NCBI RefSeq assembly: GCF_003600895.1
Contig: NZ_QYRP01000002.1
Span: forward strand, 1,550,001-1,614,000
DNA: 64,000 nucleotides
From: Nocardioides cavernaquae
GTDB taxonomy: Bacteria > Actinomycetota > Actinomycetes > Propionibacteriales > Nocardioidaceae
Direction of reading: 5' to 3'
Part shown: piece after piece, positions 25,002 through 34,354 of the stretch
Position numbering within the stretch: the stretch's first letter is position 1
How the letters are laid out: every line of letters starts with the position of its first letter
Notes under the pieces: generated by a model
Databases searched by the model: none
The model's input: only the letters and a program-made list of their open reading frames with translations
Told to the model about the DNA's origin: nothing
Translations under genes and position numbers: made by a program

Positions 25002-26338
25002 GCGTTCTCGTCGTCGGCGTCTCGCACAAGACCGCCCCGGTCTCGGTGCTCGAGCGTCTTGCGCTGACCCCTGACGGCGTCGGCAAGCTGATCGCCGACG
25101 TCGCCGCGATCGAGCACGTCACCGAGGTGACGGCGCTCGCGACGTGCAACCGCATCGAGGTCTATGCGGAGGTCGACCGCTTCCACGGCAGCGTCGAAGA
25201 GGTCTCGCGGCTGCTCTGCGAGCGGTCCGGCATGGCCACCAGCGACATCACCAGCGACCTGCTCCCGCACCTCTACGTCCACTACGACGACGGCGCGGTC
25301 TCGCACCTCTTCCACGTCGCCGCAGGCCTCGACTCGATGGTCGTCGGCGAGGGCCAGATCCTTGGTCAGGCCCGCGACGCGCTCCGCACCGGCCAGGAGC
25401 TCGGCACCGTCGGCCCCGCGCTGAACTCGCTCTTCCAGCAGGCGCTGCGCGTCGGCAAGCGCTCCCACGCGGAGACCGACATCGACCGGGCCGCTCCCTC
25501 GATGGTCTCCGCGGCCCTCGACCGCGCGGTCGCTGCGGTCGGTCCGGTCACCGGAAGTCGTGTCCTCGTGATCGGCGCCGGCGCCATGGCCTCGCTCGCC
25601 GTCGCCACCGCCTCGCGCCGCGGTGCCGCGGACATCACGGTCGTCAACCGCACCGAGACCAACGCGGAGCGCCTCGCCGATGAGTACGCCGCGCGGTCGC
25701 TCCCGCTGAGCTCCCTCACGGACGCGCTCGGCAACGCCGACATCGTCATCTCCTGCACCGGAGCCACCGGCATCGTGGTCACCGCCGCCGAGCTGACCGC
25801 TGCCCGAGGTTCCTCCGAGCGTCCGGTCGCCGTGCTCGACCTGGCGCTGCCGCACGACGTCGACCCTGCCGTCGCCGAGCTGCCCGACGTCACGCTGATC
25901 GACCTGCGCGTCCTGGCGGACGAGCTGCGTGACTCCGACGCCGGCCGCGAGGTCCTCGGCGTACGCCAGATCGTGGGCCAGGAGATCTCGGCCTTCGTCT
26001 CCGCCCGCCGCCAGGCCAGCGTCACGCCCACCGTCGTCGCCCTGCGCACGATGGCCACCGGTGTGGTCGACACCGAGATCGAGCGGCTCTTCTCGCGCCT
26101 GCCGGATCTCGACGACGCGGCGCGCGCCGAGGTCCTCCACGCCGTACGCCGTGTGGCCGACAAGCTGCTCCACCAGCCCACCGTGCGTGTGAAGGAGCTG
26201 GCCAACTCCGACGGTGCGGTCTCCTACGCCGCCGCGCTGGCCGAGCTCTTCGCTCTCGACCCGGACGCGGTGGACGCGGTGACCCGTCCGGTCTCGCCGA
26301 CGAGCCCGACCGACCTGGCGACGGAGCCCCAGCCGTGA
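24998..26338 (+). CDS. hemA: Glutamyl-tRNA reductase
   Basis: Reduces glutamyl-tRNA(Glu) to glutamate-1-semialdehyde with NADPH, the first committed step of C5 heme synthesis. The 446-residue protein starts MSVLVVGVSHKTAPVSVLE; the catalytic cysteine is C50 in LATCNRIEVY. The NADPH-binding site is VLVIGAGAMASLAV, and the C-terminal dimerisation helices follow (about 330-420). It overlaps rex by 4 bp and hemC by 4 bp, making rex-hemA-hemC-hemD one translationally coupled operon under the Rex operator. Confidence 0.96.
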   Translation: MSVLVVGVSHKTAPVSVLERLALTPDGVGKLIADVAAIEHVTEVTALATCNRIEVYAEVDRFHGSVEEVSRLLCERSGMATSDITSDLLPHLYVHYDDGAVSHLFHVAAGLDSMVVGEGQILGQARDALRTGQELGTVGPALNSLFQQALRVGKRSHAETDIDRAAPSMVSAALDRAVAAVGPVTGSRVLVIGAGAMASLAVATASRRGAADITVVNRTETNAERLADEYAARSLPLSSLTDALGNADIVISCTGATGIVVTAAELTAARGSSERPVAVLDLALPHDVDPAVAELPDVTLIDLRVLADELRDSDAGREVLGVRQIVGQEISAFVSARRQASVTPTVVALRTMATGVVDTEIERLFSRLPDLDDAARAEVLHAVRRVADKLLHQPTVRVKELANSDGAVSYAAALAELFALDPDAVDAVTRPVSPTSPTDLATEPQP

Positions 26339-27303
26339 GCGCCCACGAGCACCGCACGCTGCGTGTCGGCACCCGTCGCTCGCTGCTCGCCCGCACGCAG
26401 TCCGGCCAGGTGGCGGCGCTGATCGCCGAGCGCCTCGGCGTCGAGGTCGAGCTGGTCGAGGTGGTCACCGAGGGTGACACCAACCAGACCTCCGCCCTGG
26501 CCTCCCTCGGCGGCACCGGCGTCTTCGTCAGTGCGCTCCGCGACGCCCTGCTGCGCGGGGATGTCGACGTCGCCGTTCACTCGCTCAAGGACCTTCCGAC
26601 CGGGTCGTTCGACGGCATCGCGCTGGCTGCGGTGCCGCCACGCGAGGACCCGCGCGACGCCCTGGTGGCCAGGGACGGACTGACCCTCGGCGAGCTCCCC
26701 GCGGGCAGTGTCGTCGCCACGGGTTCCCCGCGGCGCGTCGCCCAGCTCGCGGCGCTCGGTCTGGGGCTCGAGATCGTCGGCCTGCGCGGCAACATCGACA
26801 CCCGTCTGGGCAAGGTCGCGAGCGGTGAGGTCGACGGCGTCATCCTGGCGCGTGCCGGCCTGGCCCGCATCGACCGGCTCGACGTGATCACCGAGACCCT
26901 CGACCCGATCCAGATGCTTCCGGCGCCCGGTCAGGGTGCGCTGGCGATCGAGTGCCGGGCCGCGGACGCCGTGCTGGTCTCGCAGCTGCGCGAGGCACTC
27001 GAGGACCCCTTCACCCGGGCCGCCGTCGACGCCGAGCGCGCGCTCCTGCGCACCCTGGAAGCCGGCTGCGCCGCTCCGGTGGGTGCGCTGGCCGAGGTCG
27101 CGGAGGCGGACGAGCCCGGCGACGGACACCAGGTGTGGCTCCGCGCCGTGGCGCTCGCGCCCGACGGTGGAGTGGAGATGCGGAGGTCAGCGAGCGGCCC
27201 GCTCGCCGACGCCGTGGCCGTGGGGGAACGGCTGGCACAGGACATGCTCGACGAGGGCGCCGCACGACTCATCGAAGAACCCGCGAGGAAGCAGCAGGCA
27301 TGA
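26335..27303 (+). CDS. hemC: Hydroxymethylbilane synthase (porphobilinogen deaminase)
   Basis: Joins four porphobilinogens into hydroxymethylbilane. The 322-residue protein contains RVGTRRSLLARTQSGQV, AVHSLKDLPT, ATGSPRRVAQL and RGNIDTRLGKV, the substrate-binding arginine cluster, and the dipyrromethane-cofactor cysteine near residue 245 in EAGCAAPVGA. GTG start overlaps the hemA stop. The hemD ATG overlaps its TGA. Confidence 0.96.
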   Translation: MSAHEHRTLRVGTRRSLLARTQSGQVAALIAERLGVEVELVEVVTEGDTNQTSALASLGGTGVFVSALRDALLRGDVDVAVHSLKDLPTGSFDGIALAAVPPREDPRDALVARDGLTLGELPAGSVVATGSPRRVAQLAALGLGLEIVGLRGNIDTRLGKVASGEVDGVILARAGLARIDRLDVITETLDPIQMLPAPGQGALAIECRAADAVLVSQLREALEDPFTRAAVDAERALLRTLEAGCAAPVGALAEVAEADEPGDGHQVWLRAVALAPDGGVEMRRSASGPLADAVAVGERLAQDMLDEGAARLIEEPARKQQA

Positions 27304-29015
27304 CGCGACGCAATTCCGAACAGGATCAGACCGGACGACCCCAGGGCCCCTGGTGGGTGTCATTCGTGGGCAGCGGCCCCGGCGACCCCGACCTGCTGAC
27401 CGTTCGCGCAGCGGCGCTGCTCGCCGAGGCAGAGGTGGTCATCACCGAGGTGCCCGAGCACGCAGCCTTCGTGCGCTCGGTGCTCGGTCTCGCTCCGCTG
27501 GTCGAGAGCGACGACGACCTCGAGGCTCCTGTCGTGACGGTGGCGTCAGCAGGCGGGGAGCGAAGCGACCGACGCCCCGGCCCCGAGTTCGTCGATGGCG
27601 GCTTCGGTGACGACGGCCAGCCGCTCACGCATGCCAACCGCTCCAAGGTGGTCGTGAAGCAGGCGAAGCGCGGGCTCCGCGTCGTACGCCTGATGAACGG
27701 TGACCCGTTCCTCTACGCCTCCGGTCCCGAAGAGGCTGCTGCCTGCGCGAAGGCGGGCATCGGCTTCGAGCTGGTCCCGGGCGTCTCCTCGGTGACCGCC
27801 GTCCCGGCATACGCCGGCATCCCGCTCACCACGAAGAACAACCGCGAGCTCGCCGTCGTCACCTGTGGCGAGAAGATCGACTGGAGCCGCTACGCCGACG
27901 ACCGCACCCTGGTGCTCCTGTCGGCTGTGGGCTCGATCGGCGAGATCGCCACCGCGCTGATCGCCGCCGGCCGCAACCCGTCGACGCCGGTCGCGATGAC
28001 CCAGACCGGCACCACCGTCCAGCAGTGCACCGTCACCTCGACGCTCGAGCGCATCGCGGTCGACGCGCGCGCCGCGAAGATCCAGCCCCCGGCGATCACC
28101 GTCGTGGGTAACGTGGTGGACATGCGGGAGACGCTCTCCTGGTTCGAGACCAAGCCGCTCTTCGGATGGCGGGTTCTCGTGCCGCGCACCAAGGAGCAGG
28201 CCGGGTCGCTCTCTGCCCGGCTGCGCGGGTATGGCTCGGTGCCCGAGGAGGTGCCGACCATCTCGGTCGAGCCGCCGCGCAACCCGCTGCAGATGGACAA
28301 GGCCGTGCGTGGCCTGGTCGAGGGTCGCTACGAGTGGATCGCCTTCACCTCGGTCAACGCGGTCAAGGCCGTGCGCGAGAAGTTCGAGGAGTACGGCCTC
28401 GACGCCCGCGCCTTCTCCGGCCTGAAGATCGCCGCCGTCGGCGACAAGACGGCCGCCTCGCTGCTCGACTGGGGCCTGCGCGCCGATCTCGTGCCCGACG
28501 GTGAGCAGTCGGCGGCTGGCCTCCTCGACGTCTGGCCCGAGTACGACGCGCTGCTGGACCCGATCAACCGGGTCTTCCTGCCGCGCGCCGACATCGCCAC
28601 CGAGAACCTCATCGCCGGCCTGATCGACCTGGGCTGGGAGTGCGACGACGTCACGGCGTACCGCACGGTGCGGGCTGCTCCGCCCGCGGCTCCCGTGCGC
28701 GATGCGATCAAGACCGGCAAGTTCGACGCGGTCGTCTTCACGTCGTCCTCGACCGTGCGCAACCTGGTCGGCATCGCCGGCAAGCCGCACCCGTCGACGA
28801 TCATCGCCGTGATCGGCCCGGCCACCGCCAAGACCGCCGAGGAGCACGGCCTGCGCGTCGACGTGATGGCGTCGTCGCCGTCGGTCGAGGAGCTCGTCGA
28901 CGCCCTCGCGGACTTCGGGGCCTCGCGTCGTGCCGCGCTCGTGGACGCCGGTCAGCCGGTCACCAAGCCGTCCGACCGCAAGCCGTCGACCCGCCGCAAG
29001 GCCACCTCGTCCTGA
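27300..29015 (+). CDS. hemD: Fused uroporphyrinogen-III C-methyltransferase / uroporphyrinogen-III synthase
   Basis: A two-domain protein of 571 residues. The N-terminal SumT/CobA domain (about 18-270) has VGSGPGDPDLLTVRA and LMNGDPFLYASGPEE; it methylates uroporphyrinogen III toward siroheme or B12. The C-terminal HemD domain (about 280-545) has RVLVPRTKEQAGSLSARL, WIAFTSVNAVKAV and VVFTSSSTVRNLVG; it closes hydroxymethylbilane to uroporphyrinogen III. This fusion is usual in actinobacteria. Residues about 82-95 (ASAGGERSDRRPGP) come from a DNA stretch with GGGGAGCGAAGCG and look inserted. The ATG at 27300 overlaps the hemC stop; a much longer in-frame ORF upstream is a shadow of hemC. Confidence 0.94.
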   Translation: MTRRNSEQDQTGRPQGPWWVSFVGSGPGDPDLLTVRAAALLAEAEVVITEVPEHAAFVRSVLGLAPLVESDDDLEAPVVTVASAGGERSDRRPGPEFVDGGFGDDGQPLTHANRSKVVVKQAKRGLRVVRLMNGDPFLYASGPEEAAACAKAGIGFELVPGVSSVTAVPAYAGIPLTTKNNRELAVVTCGEKIDWSRYADDRTLVLLSAVGSIGEIATALIAAGRNPSTPVAMTQTGTTVQQCTVTSTLERIAVDARAAKIQPPAITVVGNVVDMRETLSWFETKPLFGWRVLVPRTKEQAGSLSARLRGYGSVPEEVPTISVEPPRNPLQMDKAVRGLVEGRYEWIAFTSVNAVKAVREKFEEYGLDARAFSGLKIAAVGDKTAASLLDWGLRADLVPDGEQSAAGLLDVWPEYDALLDPINRVFLPRADIATENLIAGLIDLGWECDDVTAYRTVRAAPPAAPVRDAIKTGKFDAVVFTSSSTVRNLVGIAGKPHPSTIIAVIGPATAKTAEEHGLRVDVMASSPSVEELVDALADFGASRRAALVDAGQPVTKPSDRKPSTRRKATSS

Positions 29016-29157
29016 CCCCCTCGCGCCCGTTTCACCGGCCAGCCGGTGAAACGGGCACATCGTGTGCCGTGCACCGCACAACAAGTGCCCGAATCGCGCG
29101 CGAAGTACGCCGCCGACGCCCCCGCCGCAACTGTGCAGGGTCTGGGAGGATGGCGCC
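29016..29157. other. Structured gap between hemD and hemB
   Basis: A perfect 14-bp inverted repeat with only 2 nt between the arms (29026-29039 and 29042-29055, CCCGTTTCACCGGC) follows the hemD stop. Downstream, CGGGCAC (29052-29058) can pair with GTGCCCG (29095-29101), an alternative fold competing with the first stem. The first may be a terminator for rex-hemACD and the second an attenuator-like rearrangement ahead of hemB (inference). Confidence 0.6.
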
Positions 29158-30153
29158 ATGATCGAACCGACTGGCCCGCTCGGCCCCGTCATCCGGCCGC
29201 GGCGCATGCGGCGCACTCCGGCACTCCGGCGCCTGGTTGCCGAGACCACGCTCGAGCCGCGCCAGCTCGTGCTGCCGGTCTTCGTCCGTGAAGGCCTGAG
29301 CGAGCCGCACCCGATCAGCTCGATGCCGGGCGTCGTGCAGCACACCCGCGCCAGCCTGCGGAAGGCGGCCGCCGAGGCAGCCGACCTCGGGCTCGGCGGG
29401 ATCATGCTCTTCGGCATCCCTTCGTCGAAGGACGCCGACGGCTCCGGTGCGATTGATCCCGACGGCATCCTCAACGTCGCCATCGCCGACGTGAAGGCCG
29501 AGGTCGGCGACGCGCTCCCGGTCATGGCAGACCTCTGCCTCGACGAGTTCACCTCGCACGGTCACTGCGGCGTGCTCACCGACAGCGGCGCGGTCGACAA
29601 CGACGCCACCCTCGCGGTGTACGCCGAGATGGCGCGCGTGCAGGCAGCCGCCGGTGTCGACATCGTCGGCCCCAGCGGCATGATGGACGGCCAGGTCGCG
29701 GTCATCCGCGATGCCCTCGACGCCAGCGGTGCAGACGACGTGGCGATCCTGGCGTACTCCGCGAAGTACGCCTCCGCCTTCTTCGGCCCCTTCCGGGAGG
29801 CGGTCGACTCCTCGCTCGAGGGCGACCGCCGCAGCTACCAGCAGGACCCGGCCAACGGGCTCGAAGGCGTGCGCGAGGCGATGCTCGACGTCGAGCAGGG
29901 CGCCGACATGGTCATGGTCAAACCCGCGCTCGCCTACCTCGACGTCGTGCGCGCCGTGCGGGAGGCAGTCGACGTCCCGGTCGCGGCGTACAACATCTCG
30001 GGGGAGTACTCGATGGTCGAGGCTGCCGCCGCGAACGGCTGGATCGACCGTGAGGCCGCGATCCTCGAGACGCTGCTCTCGATCCGCCGTGCGGGCGCCG
30101 ACGTGGTCCTGACCTACTGGGCAGCCGAGGCCGCACGCCTGCTCCGCCGCTGA
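29158..30153 (+). CDS. hemB: Delta-aminolevulinic acid dehydratase (porphobilinogen synthase)
   Basis: Condenses two 5-aminolevulinates to porphobilinogen. The 331-residue protein has both active-site lysines, K203 in YSAKYAS and K255 in [11 protein letters not shown]. The metal-binding region reads [14 protein letters not shown]; the central Asp in place of the Cys of zinc enzymes suggests the Mg/K-dependent type. The ATG at 29158 has GGGAGGA a few nt upstream; the upstream in-frame ATG at 29062 lies within the hairpin region and is rejected. Confidence 0.96.
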   Translation: MIEPTGPLGPVIRPRRMRRTPALRRLVAETTLEPRQLVLPVFVREGLSEPHPISSMPGVVQHTRASLRKAAAEAADLGLGGIMLFGIPSSKDADGSGAIDPDGILNVAIADVKAEVGDALPVMADLCLDEFTSHGHCGVLTDSGAVDNDATLAVYAEMARVQAAAGVDIVGPSGMMDGQVAVIRDALDASGADDVAILAYSAKYASAFFGPFREAVDSSLEGDRRSYQQDPANGLEGVREAMLDVEQGADMVMVKPALAYLDVVRAVREAVDVPVAAYNISGEYSMVEAAAANGWIDREAAILETLLSIRRAGADVVLTYWAAEAARLLRR

Positions 30154-30206
30154 TCCTGGCGTGGGGCGGCCGGATCCGTAACCCCACCCTCCCTGCGGCT
30201 CGAATG

Positions 30207-30243
30207 GCGAAGGGCCCCGATCCAGTGGATCGAGGCCCTTCGC
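30207..30243. terminator. Bidirectional terminator between hemB and the transglycosylase
   Basis: GCGAAGGGCC (30207-30216) pairs perfectly with GGCCCTTCGC (30234-30243), and CGATCC/GGATCG extend the stem inside. It lies between two convergent genes. Confidence 0.85.
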
Positions 30244-30262
30244 GTAGTTCAGAGGTGTTGCG

Positions 30263-31510
30263 TCACTGTCCGGGGAAGCCGCTGCGGGTCATGCACGCGT
30301 CGTAGAACTTCTTGTAGTCGGCGACGAGCGGCGTCGTGAGGTCGGTCACCGTGGCCTCGGTGGTGCAGAGGGTCCGTGCGGCAGTGAGCGTGAGCGTCGT
30401 GACCGTGTCGGTGACGACCTTCGTGGTGTCCTCGACGACCTTGGTCACCGTGTCGGTGGTGCCCTTGATCGCGTCGGTGATGGCCTTGGAGCCGCCGGTC
30501 GTGCCGCCGGTCACGGGGTCGTCCGTGCCGCCGCCACCGCCCGTGCCGCCGCCACCGCCCGTGCCGCCGGTGCCATCGGTCGGAGGCGTGTAGACGCCGC
30601 CCGTGGAACCGCCACCGGGACCGGTGGTCTGGCCGCCGCCACCCGGGCCGGTCTTGCCGCCGCGACCGCCGCCGATGGGCGTGTAGCTGGTCGGCGGGCT
30701 GAAGGTGTAGGCCGAGGCGAGGTAGTTGGGGACGGCGGTGTAGTCGCCCTGGAGGTAGGCGTCGCGGATCTTGAGGACCAGGTCGACGTACTCCTGGGAG
30801 TGGTTGTAGCGGAAGACGGCGGTGCGTCGGCCGGTCTCGCCGCCGAGGTCGTCGTTGCCGGAGCAGAGGTAGACGGCGGCGGCGAGGGCTGCGTCGTCGA
30901 TGTCTTGGGGGTTGCGCTTGCCGTCGCCGTCGGCGTCGACGCCGACGACGGACCAGGTGGAGGGGATGAACTGCATGGCGCCGACGGCGCGGTCCCAGAC
31001 CTTGTCGCGGTCGTATTGCCCGGCGTCGGTGTCGCTGATGGCCTGGGTGTTGTGGGTGCCGTCGAGGGCGATGCCGTAGATGCCGGGGTGTGAGACGCCC
31101 TTGGTGTCGAGGGTGTTGCCGCCGTAGCGGCCGTGGTCGGACTCGACGCGGCCGATGGCGGCGATGAGGGCCCAGTCGATGTGGCAGGCCTTGTCGGCGG
31201 CGTTGATGACGGTCTCGGCGCGCTGGTAGGCGGCGAGGGCTGCGGTGGGGATGCCGTTGGTCGAGGAGGCGGCGACGATCTTGGCGCCGTCACCCTCGGC
31301 GATGCCCAGGCCGATGTTGCCCGGGATGGAGAAGCTGGCCGGGTCTTCGAGGGCCTCGATCGGCACCATCGAACCATCGGGCAGCCGGGAGCCGTCTGCG
31401 GACGTCGCGCCGCTCACGCCGGCCAGGTTGGCCGTCCAAGCGGTCGAGAGCAGAGCCAGCGGGACCAGTGCGGTCGCCTTCTGGAGCTTGCCGAAGCGCG
31501 GTGCTGACAT
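30263..31510 (-). CDS. Secreted lytic murein transglycosylase
   Basis: A 415-residue exported peptidoglycan hydrolase. An N-terminal signal peptide (KLQKATALVPLALLSTAWTANLAGVSG) is followed by a MltB-like SLT_2 domain (about 95-245) with ALIAAIGRVESDHGRYGG, where the Glu is the catalytic acid, and WDRAVGAMQFIPSTW. A DADGDGKRNPQDIDDAALAAA segment may bind Ca. A long Gly/Thr/Pro linker (about 275-345) leads to a C-terminal Thr-rich and Cys-containing region ending DACMTRSGFPGQ. It should act on the outer face of the membrane in cell-wall remodelling. RBS GGGAG lies about 10 nt before the ATG. Confidence 0.9.
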   Translation of the reverse strand: MSAPRFGKLQKATALVPLALLSTAWTANLAGVSGATSADGSRLPDGSMVPIEALEDPASFSIPGNIGLGIAEGDGAKIVAASSTNGIPTAALAAYQRAETVINAADKACHIDWALIAAIGRVESDHGRYGGNTLDTKGVSHPGIYGIALDGTHNTQAISDTDAGQYDRDKVWDRAVGAMQFIPSTWSVVGVDADGDGKRNPQDIDDAALAAAVYLCSGNDDLGGETGRRTAVFRYNHSQEYVDLVLKIRDAYLQGDYTAVPNYLASAYTFSPPTSYTPIGGGRGGKTGPGGGGQTTGPGGGSTGGVYTPPTDGTGGTGGGGGTGGGGGTDDPVTGGTTGGSKAITDAIKGTTDTVTKVVEDTTKVVTDTVTTLTLTAARTLCTTEATVTDLTTPLVADYKKFYDACMTRSGFPGQ

Positions 31511-31731
31511 CGTGATTGCTCTCCCAGTTCTTCGCGAACATCCATGCTGTCCCTCAACAGACGGACGCCCTCAGGTGCTGTGGCGAAGGTTACAACGCCA
31601 GAGAGGGAACGCGCGATGTGGTCAAGTATGACGCGCCTGTTACAGCAAATCTCGAAAACTTCTTGATCCGGCGGGCGCTCGCTCCCCGGGCCCGCCCGCG
31701 CGCGGGTTGTGCGGTCGGACAGAATGACCCG
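31511..31731. other. Divergent promoter region, transglycosylase and hemL
   Basis: Contains the hemL -10 (31720-31725) and, on the minus strand, a candidate CATACT -10 at about 31625-31630, which would give the transglycosylase an untranslated leader of roughly 110 nt. Two GTAAC motifs on the minus strand (about 31592 and 31640) resemble MtrA-type sites but are too far apart to call. I could not match the leader to a known riboswitch. Confidence 0.4.
31720..31725 (+). promoter_or_regulatory. -10 element of a leaderless promoter (hemL)
   Basis: CAGAAT ends exactly 6 nt before the GTG at 31732. Confidence 0.55.
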
Positions 31732-33072
31732 GTGACCAGCCCCTCCACACAGCTTTCCACCGCGCGCTCGGCCGAGCTCTTCGACCGCGCGCGCACCGTC
31801 ACTCCCGGTGGCGTGAACTCTCCGGTGCGCGCCTTCAACGCGGTCGGCGGGACGCCGCGGTTCATCCGCTCCGCGCAGGGCGCCTGGCTCACTGACGTCG
31901 ACGGCAACGCGTACGTCGACCTGATCTGCTCGTGGGGCCCGATGCTGCTCGGGCACGCCCATCCCGAGGTCCAGGCGGCCGTGCTCGAGGCGGTCACCCG
32001 CGGCACCTCCTACGGCACCCCGACCGTGCCGGAGGTCGAGCTCGCCGAGGAACTCGTCGCGCGCACGTCGGTCGAGAAGGTCCGCTTCGTCTCCTCGGGC
32101 ACCGAGGCGACGATGTCGGCGATCCGGCTGGCCCGCGGCTTCACCGGTCGCGAGCTGATCATCAAGTTCTCCGGCTGCTACCACGGTCACGTCGACGCGC
32201 TGCTGGCCTCGGCCGGCTCGGGCCTCGCCACGCTGGCCGTCCCCGGCACCCCCGGCGTGCCGGAGTCGAGCGCCGGACTGACCATCGTGCTGCCCTACAA
32301 CGACCGGGCCGCGGTCACGGCCGCCTTCGCAGAGTTCGGCGACCGGATCGCCTGCCTGATCACCGAGGCAGCGCCGGGCAACATGGGCGTCGTCCCGCCT
32401 GCTCCCGGCTTCAACGCCTTCCTCGCCGAGACCTGCAAGCAGAACGGCGCACTGTTCATCTCCGACGAGGTCATGACCGGCTTCCGTGCATCGAAGCTGG
32501 GCCAGTGGGGCCTCGACGGTGCCGTCGAGGGCTGGAAGCCCGACCTGGTCACCTTCGGCAAGGTCATGGGCGGCGGCTTCCCGGCAGCGGCGTTCGGTGG
32601 CCGTGCCGACGTGATGAGCCAGCTCTCCCCGGAGGGCCCGGTCTACCAGGCAGGCACCCTGAGCGGGAACCCGATCGCGACCACCGCCGGCCTTGCCACG
32701 CTGCGACTCGCGACCGACGACGTCTACTCCCACATCACCACCGCCGGCGAGACGATCAAGGCGGCGGCTGCCGAGGCGCTGACGAAGGCTGGCGTCCCGC
32801 ACGTCATCCAGGCCAGCGGCACGATGTTCTCGGTGTTCTTCAAGGACACCGCAGTCACCAACTTCTCCGAGGCGAGCGAGCAGGACCTCCCGGCGTACAC
32901 CGCGTTCTTCCACGCGATGCTCGACCGCGGCGTCTACCTGCCGCCCTCGGCGTACGAGGCGTGGTTCCTCTCCTCGGCCCACGACGACCGGGCGATCCAG
33001 CACGTGCTGGACGCCCTCCCGGCCGCGGCGGAAGCCGCCGCTGTTGCTGCGACCCAGGGAGCGAAGGCATGA
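31732..33072 (+). CDS. hemL: Glutamate-1-semialdehyde 2,1-aminomutase
   Basis: A PLP enzyme converting glutamate-1-semialdehyde to 5-aminolevulinate, the step after HemA. The 446-residue protein has [50 protein letters not shown] and the PLP lysine K277 in [17 protein letters not shown] start is supported by the leaderless promoter; the in-frame ATG at 31516 would add 72 unconserved residues. The next four genes follow with overlaps, linking heme supply to cytochrome c maturation. Confidence 0.96.
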   Translation: MTSPSTQLSTARSAELFDRARTVTPGGVNSPVRAFNAVGGTPRFIRSAQGAWLTDVDGNAYVDLICSWGPMLLGHAHPEVQAAVLEAVTRGTSYGTPTVPEVELAEELVARTSVEKVRFVSSGTEATMSAIRLARGFTGRELIIKFSGCYHGHVDALLASAGSGLATLAVPGTPGVPESSAGLTIVLPYNDRAAVTAAFAEFGDRIACLITEAAPGNMGVVPPAPGFNAFLAETCKQNGALFISDEVMTGFRASKLGQWGLDGAVEGWKPDLVTFGKVMGGGFPAAAFGGRADVMSQLSPEGPVYQAGTLSGNPIATTAGLATLRLATDDVYSHITTAGETIKAAAAEALTKAGVPHVIQASGTMFSVFFKDTAVTNFSEASEQDLPAYTAFFHAMLDRGVYLPPSAYEAWFLSSAHDDRAIQHVLDALPAAAEAAAVAATQGAKA

Positions 33073-33764
33073 CCACGCCCGAGAAGAACCAGCCCGAGAA
33101 GACAACCGTCCACCTGATGCGGCACGGCGAGGTGCACAACCCCGAGGGCGTGCTCTACGGCCGCCGTCCGGGCTACTACCTCTCCGAGCGCGGCAAGCTG
33201 ATGGCCGAGACCGTCGCCGACGCGATCAAGCACCGCGACATCACGCACCTGCGGGTCTCGCCGCTGGAGCGTGCTCAGGAGACCGCGGCACCGCTGGCCA
33301 AGGCCCGTGGCCTCGAGATCGTCACCGACGACCGCGTGATCGAGTCCGAGAACTGGTTCGAGGGCAAGCAGTTCGGCAAGGGCGACCACCCGCTCAAGGA
33401 CCCGCGTTCCTGGCTGAAGCTCTACAACCCGCTGAAGCCGTCCTGGGGCGAGCCCTACAGCGTCATCTCCGCTCGGATGATGGCGGCGGTCGAGGACGCC
33501 CGCGAGGTCGCGCGTGGCCACGAGGCAGTCATCGTCTCCCACCAGCTGCCCATCTGGACGACGCGCATGTTCGTCGAGAAGCGGTCGATGCTGCACGACC
33601 CGCGCAAGCGCCAGTGCACCCTCTGCTCCCTGACGTCGCTGAACTTCACCGGCGACCAGCTGACCTCGGTGACCTACTCCGAGCCCGCCGGCCACCTGAT
33701 CCCTGCGGGCGACAAGAACGCGCCGTTCTCGGCCGGAGACGCCCCGCAGGAGCACCGGCCTTGA
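33069..33764 (+). CDS. Histidine phosphatase family protein
   Basis: A 231-residue phosphoglycerate mutase-like phosphatase matching Rv0525 in location. The phosphohistidine motif is [10 protein letters not shown], with [14 protein letters not shown] and [10 protein letters not shown] completing the active site. The substrate is unknown. It sits between hemL and the cytochrome c maturation genes, as in mycobacteria, and overlaps hemL by 4 bp and the next gene by 4 bp. Confidence 0.9.
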   Translation: MTTPEKNQPEKTTVHLMRHGEVHNPEGVLYGRRPGYYLSERGKLMAETVADAIKHRDITHLRVSPLERAQETAAPLAKARGLEIVTDDRVIESENWFEGKQFGKGDHPLKDPRSWLKLYNPLKPSWGEPYSVISARMMAAVEDAREVARGHEAVIVSHQLPIWTTRMFVEKRSMLHDPRKRQCTLCSLTSLNFTGDQLTSVTYSEPAGHLIPAGDKNAPFSAGDAPQEHRP

Positions 33765-34354
33765 TCCACCGCCGTTGCCGGGGCGCTGTTGCCCTGGCCA
33801 CCCTTGTCGCGCTCACCGCCCTGCTCACCCTCACCGGGTGCAGCGGGTTCGCAGACACCGGTGGCAAGGGCTACGTCTCCGGCAACGGACAGGTCACCGA
33901 GATCGCGGCAGCCGACCGCGCGGAGCCGGTGGAGATCTCCGGCACCACGCTGGACGGCGACGAGCTGGACCTCGCCGACTTCCGCGGTGCGGTGGTCGTG
34001 GTCAACCTCTGGGGGTCGTGGTGCGCAGAGTGCCGCGTGGAGGCGCCGGACCTGGTCGCGGTCGACGCGGCGTACGACGACAAGGCTGTGCAGTTCGTCG
34101 GCATCAACGTGCGCGAGCCGTCCCGCGACAACGCGCTGGCCTATGAGCGCACCTTCGACATCACCTACCCGTCCTTCGACGACCAGGGCGGTGCCACCCT
34201 GCTCGCGCTGCGTGGCACGGTGCCCCCGAATGCGATCCCGTCGACGCTGGTGCTGGACACCGAGGGTCGCATCGCGGCGCGCATCCTGGGGGAGCTGCCC
34301 AGCCAGGTCACGTTGAAGGACCTGATCGAGGGCGCCGGTGGTCCGCGTGTCTGA
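33761..34354 (+). CDS. TlpA/ResA-type thioredoxin lipoprotein
   Basis: A 197-residue extracytoplasmic thiol-disulfide oxidoreductase that keeps apocytochrome c cysteines reduced for heme attachment. A lipoprotein signal ends in LTGC (Cys about residue 27). The thioredoxin fold has NLWGSWCAECRVEAP (CxxC) and IPSTLVLDTEGRIAARI (cis-Pro loop). The TTG start at 33761 overlaps the previous stop; the location matches Rv0526. It receives electrons from CcdA, encoded next. Confidence 0.9.
   Translation: MIHRRCRGAVALATLVALTALLTLTGCSGFADTGGKGYVSGNGQVTEIAAADRAEPVEISGTTLDGDELDLADFRGAVVVVNLWGSWCAECRVEAPDLVAVDAAYDDKAVQFVGINVREPSRDNALAYERTFDITYPSFDDQGGATLLALRGTVPPNAIPSTLVLDTEGRIAARILGELPSQVTLKDLIEGAGGPRV

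Noticed and set aside
26952..27299. Earlier start for hemD
   Set aside because: The added frame is a shadow of hemC; the ATG at 27300 overlaps the hemC stop and begins a normal SumT domain.
31590..31645. MtrA binding sites (GTAAC pairs)
   Set aside because: The two GTAAC motifs are about 50 bp apart, too far for the usual closely spaced pair.
31511..31680. ydaO-type c-di-AMP riboswitch upstream of the transglycosylase
   Set aside because: The conserved core motifs such as GGGGAACC are not present on the minus strand.
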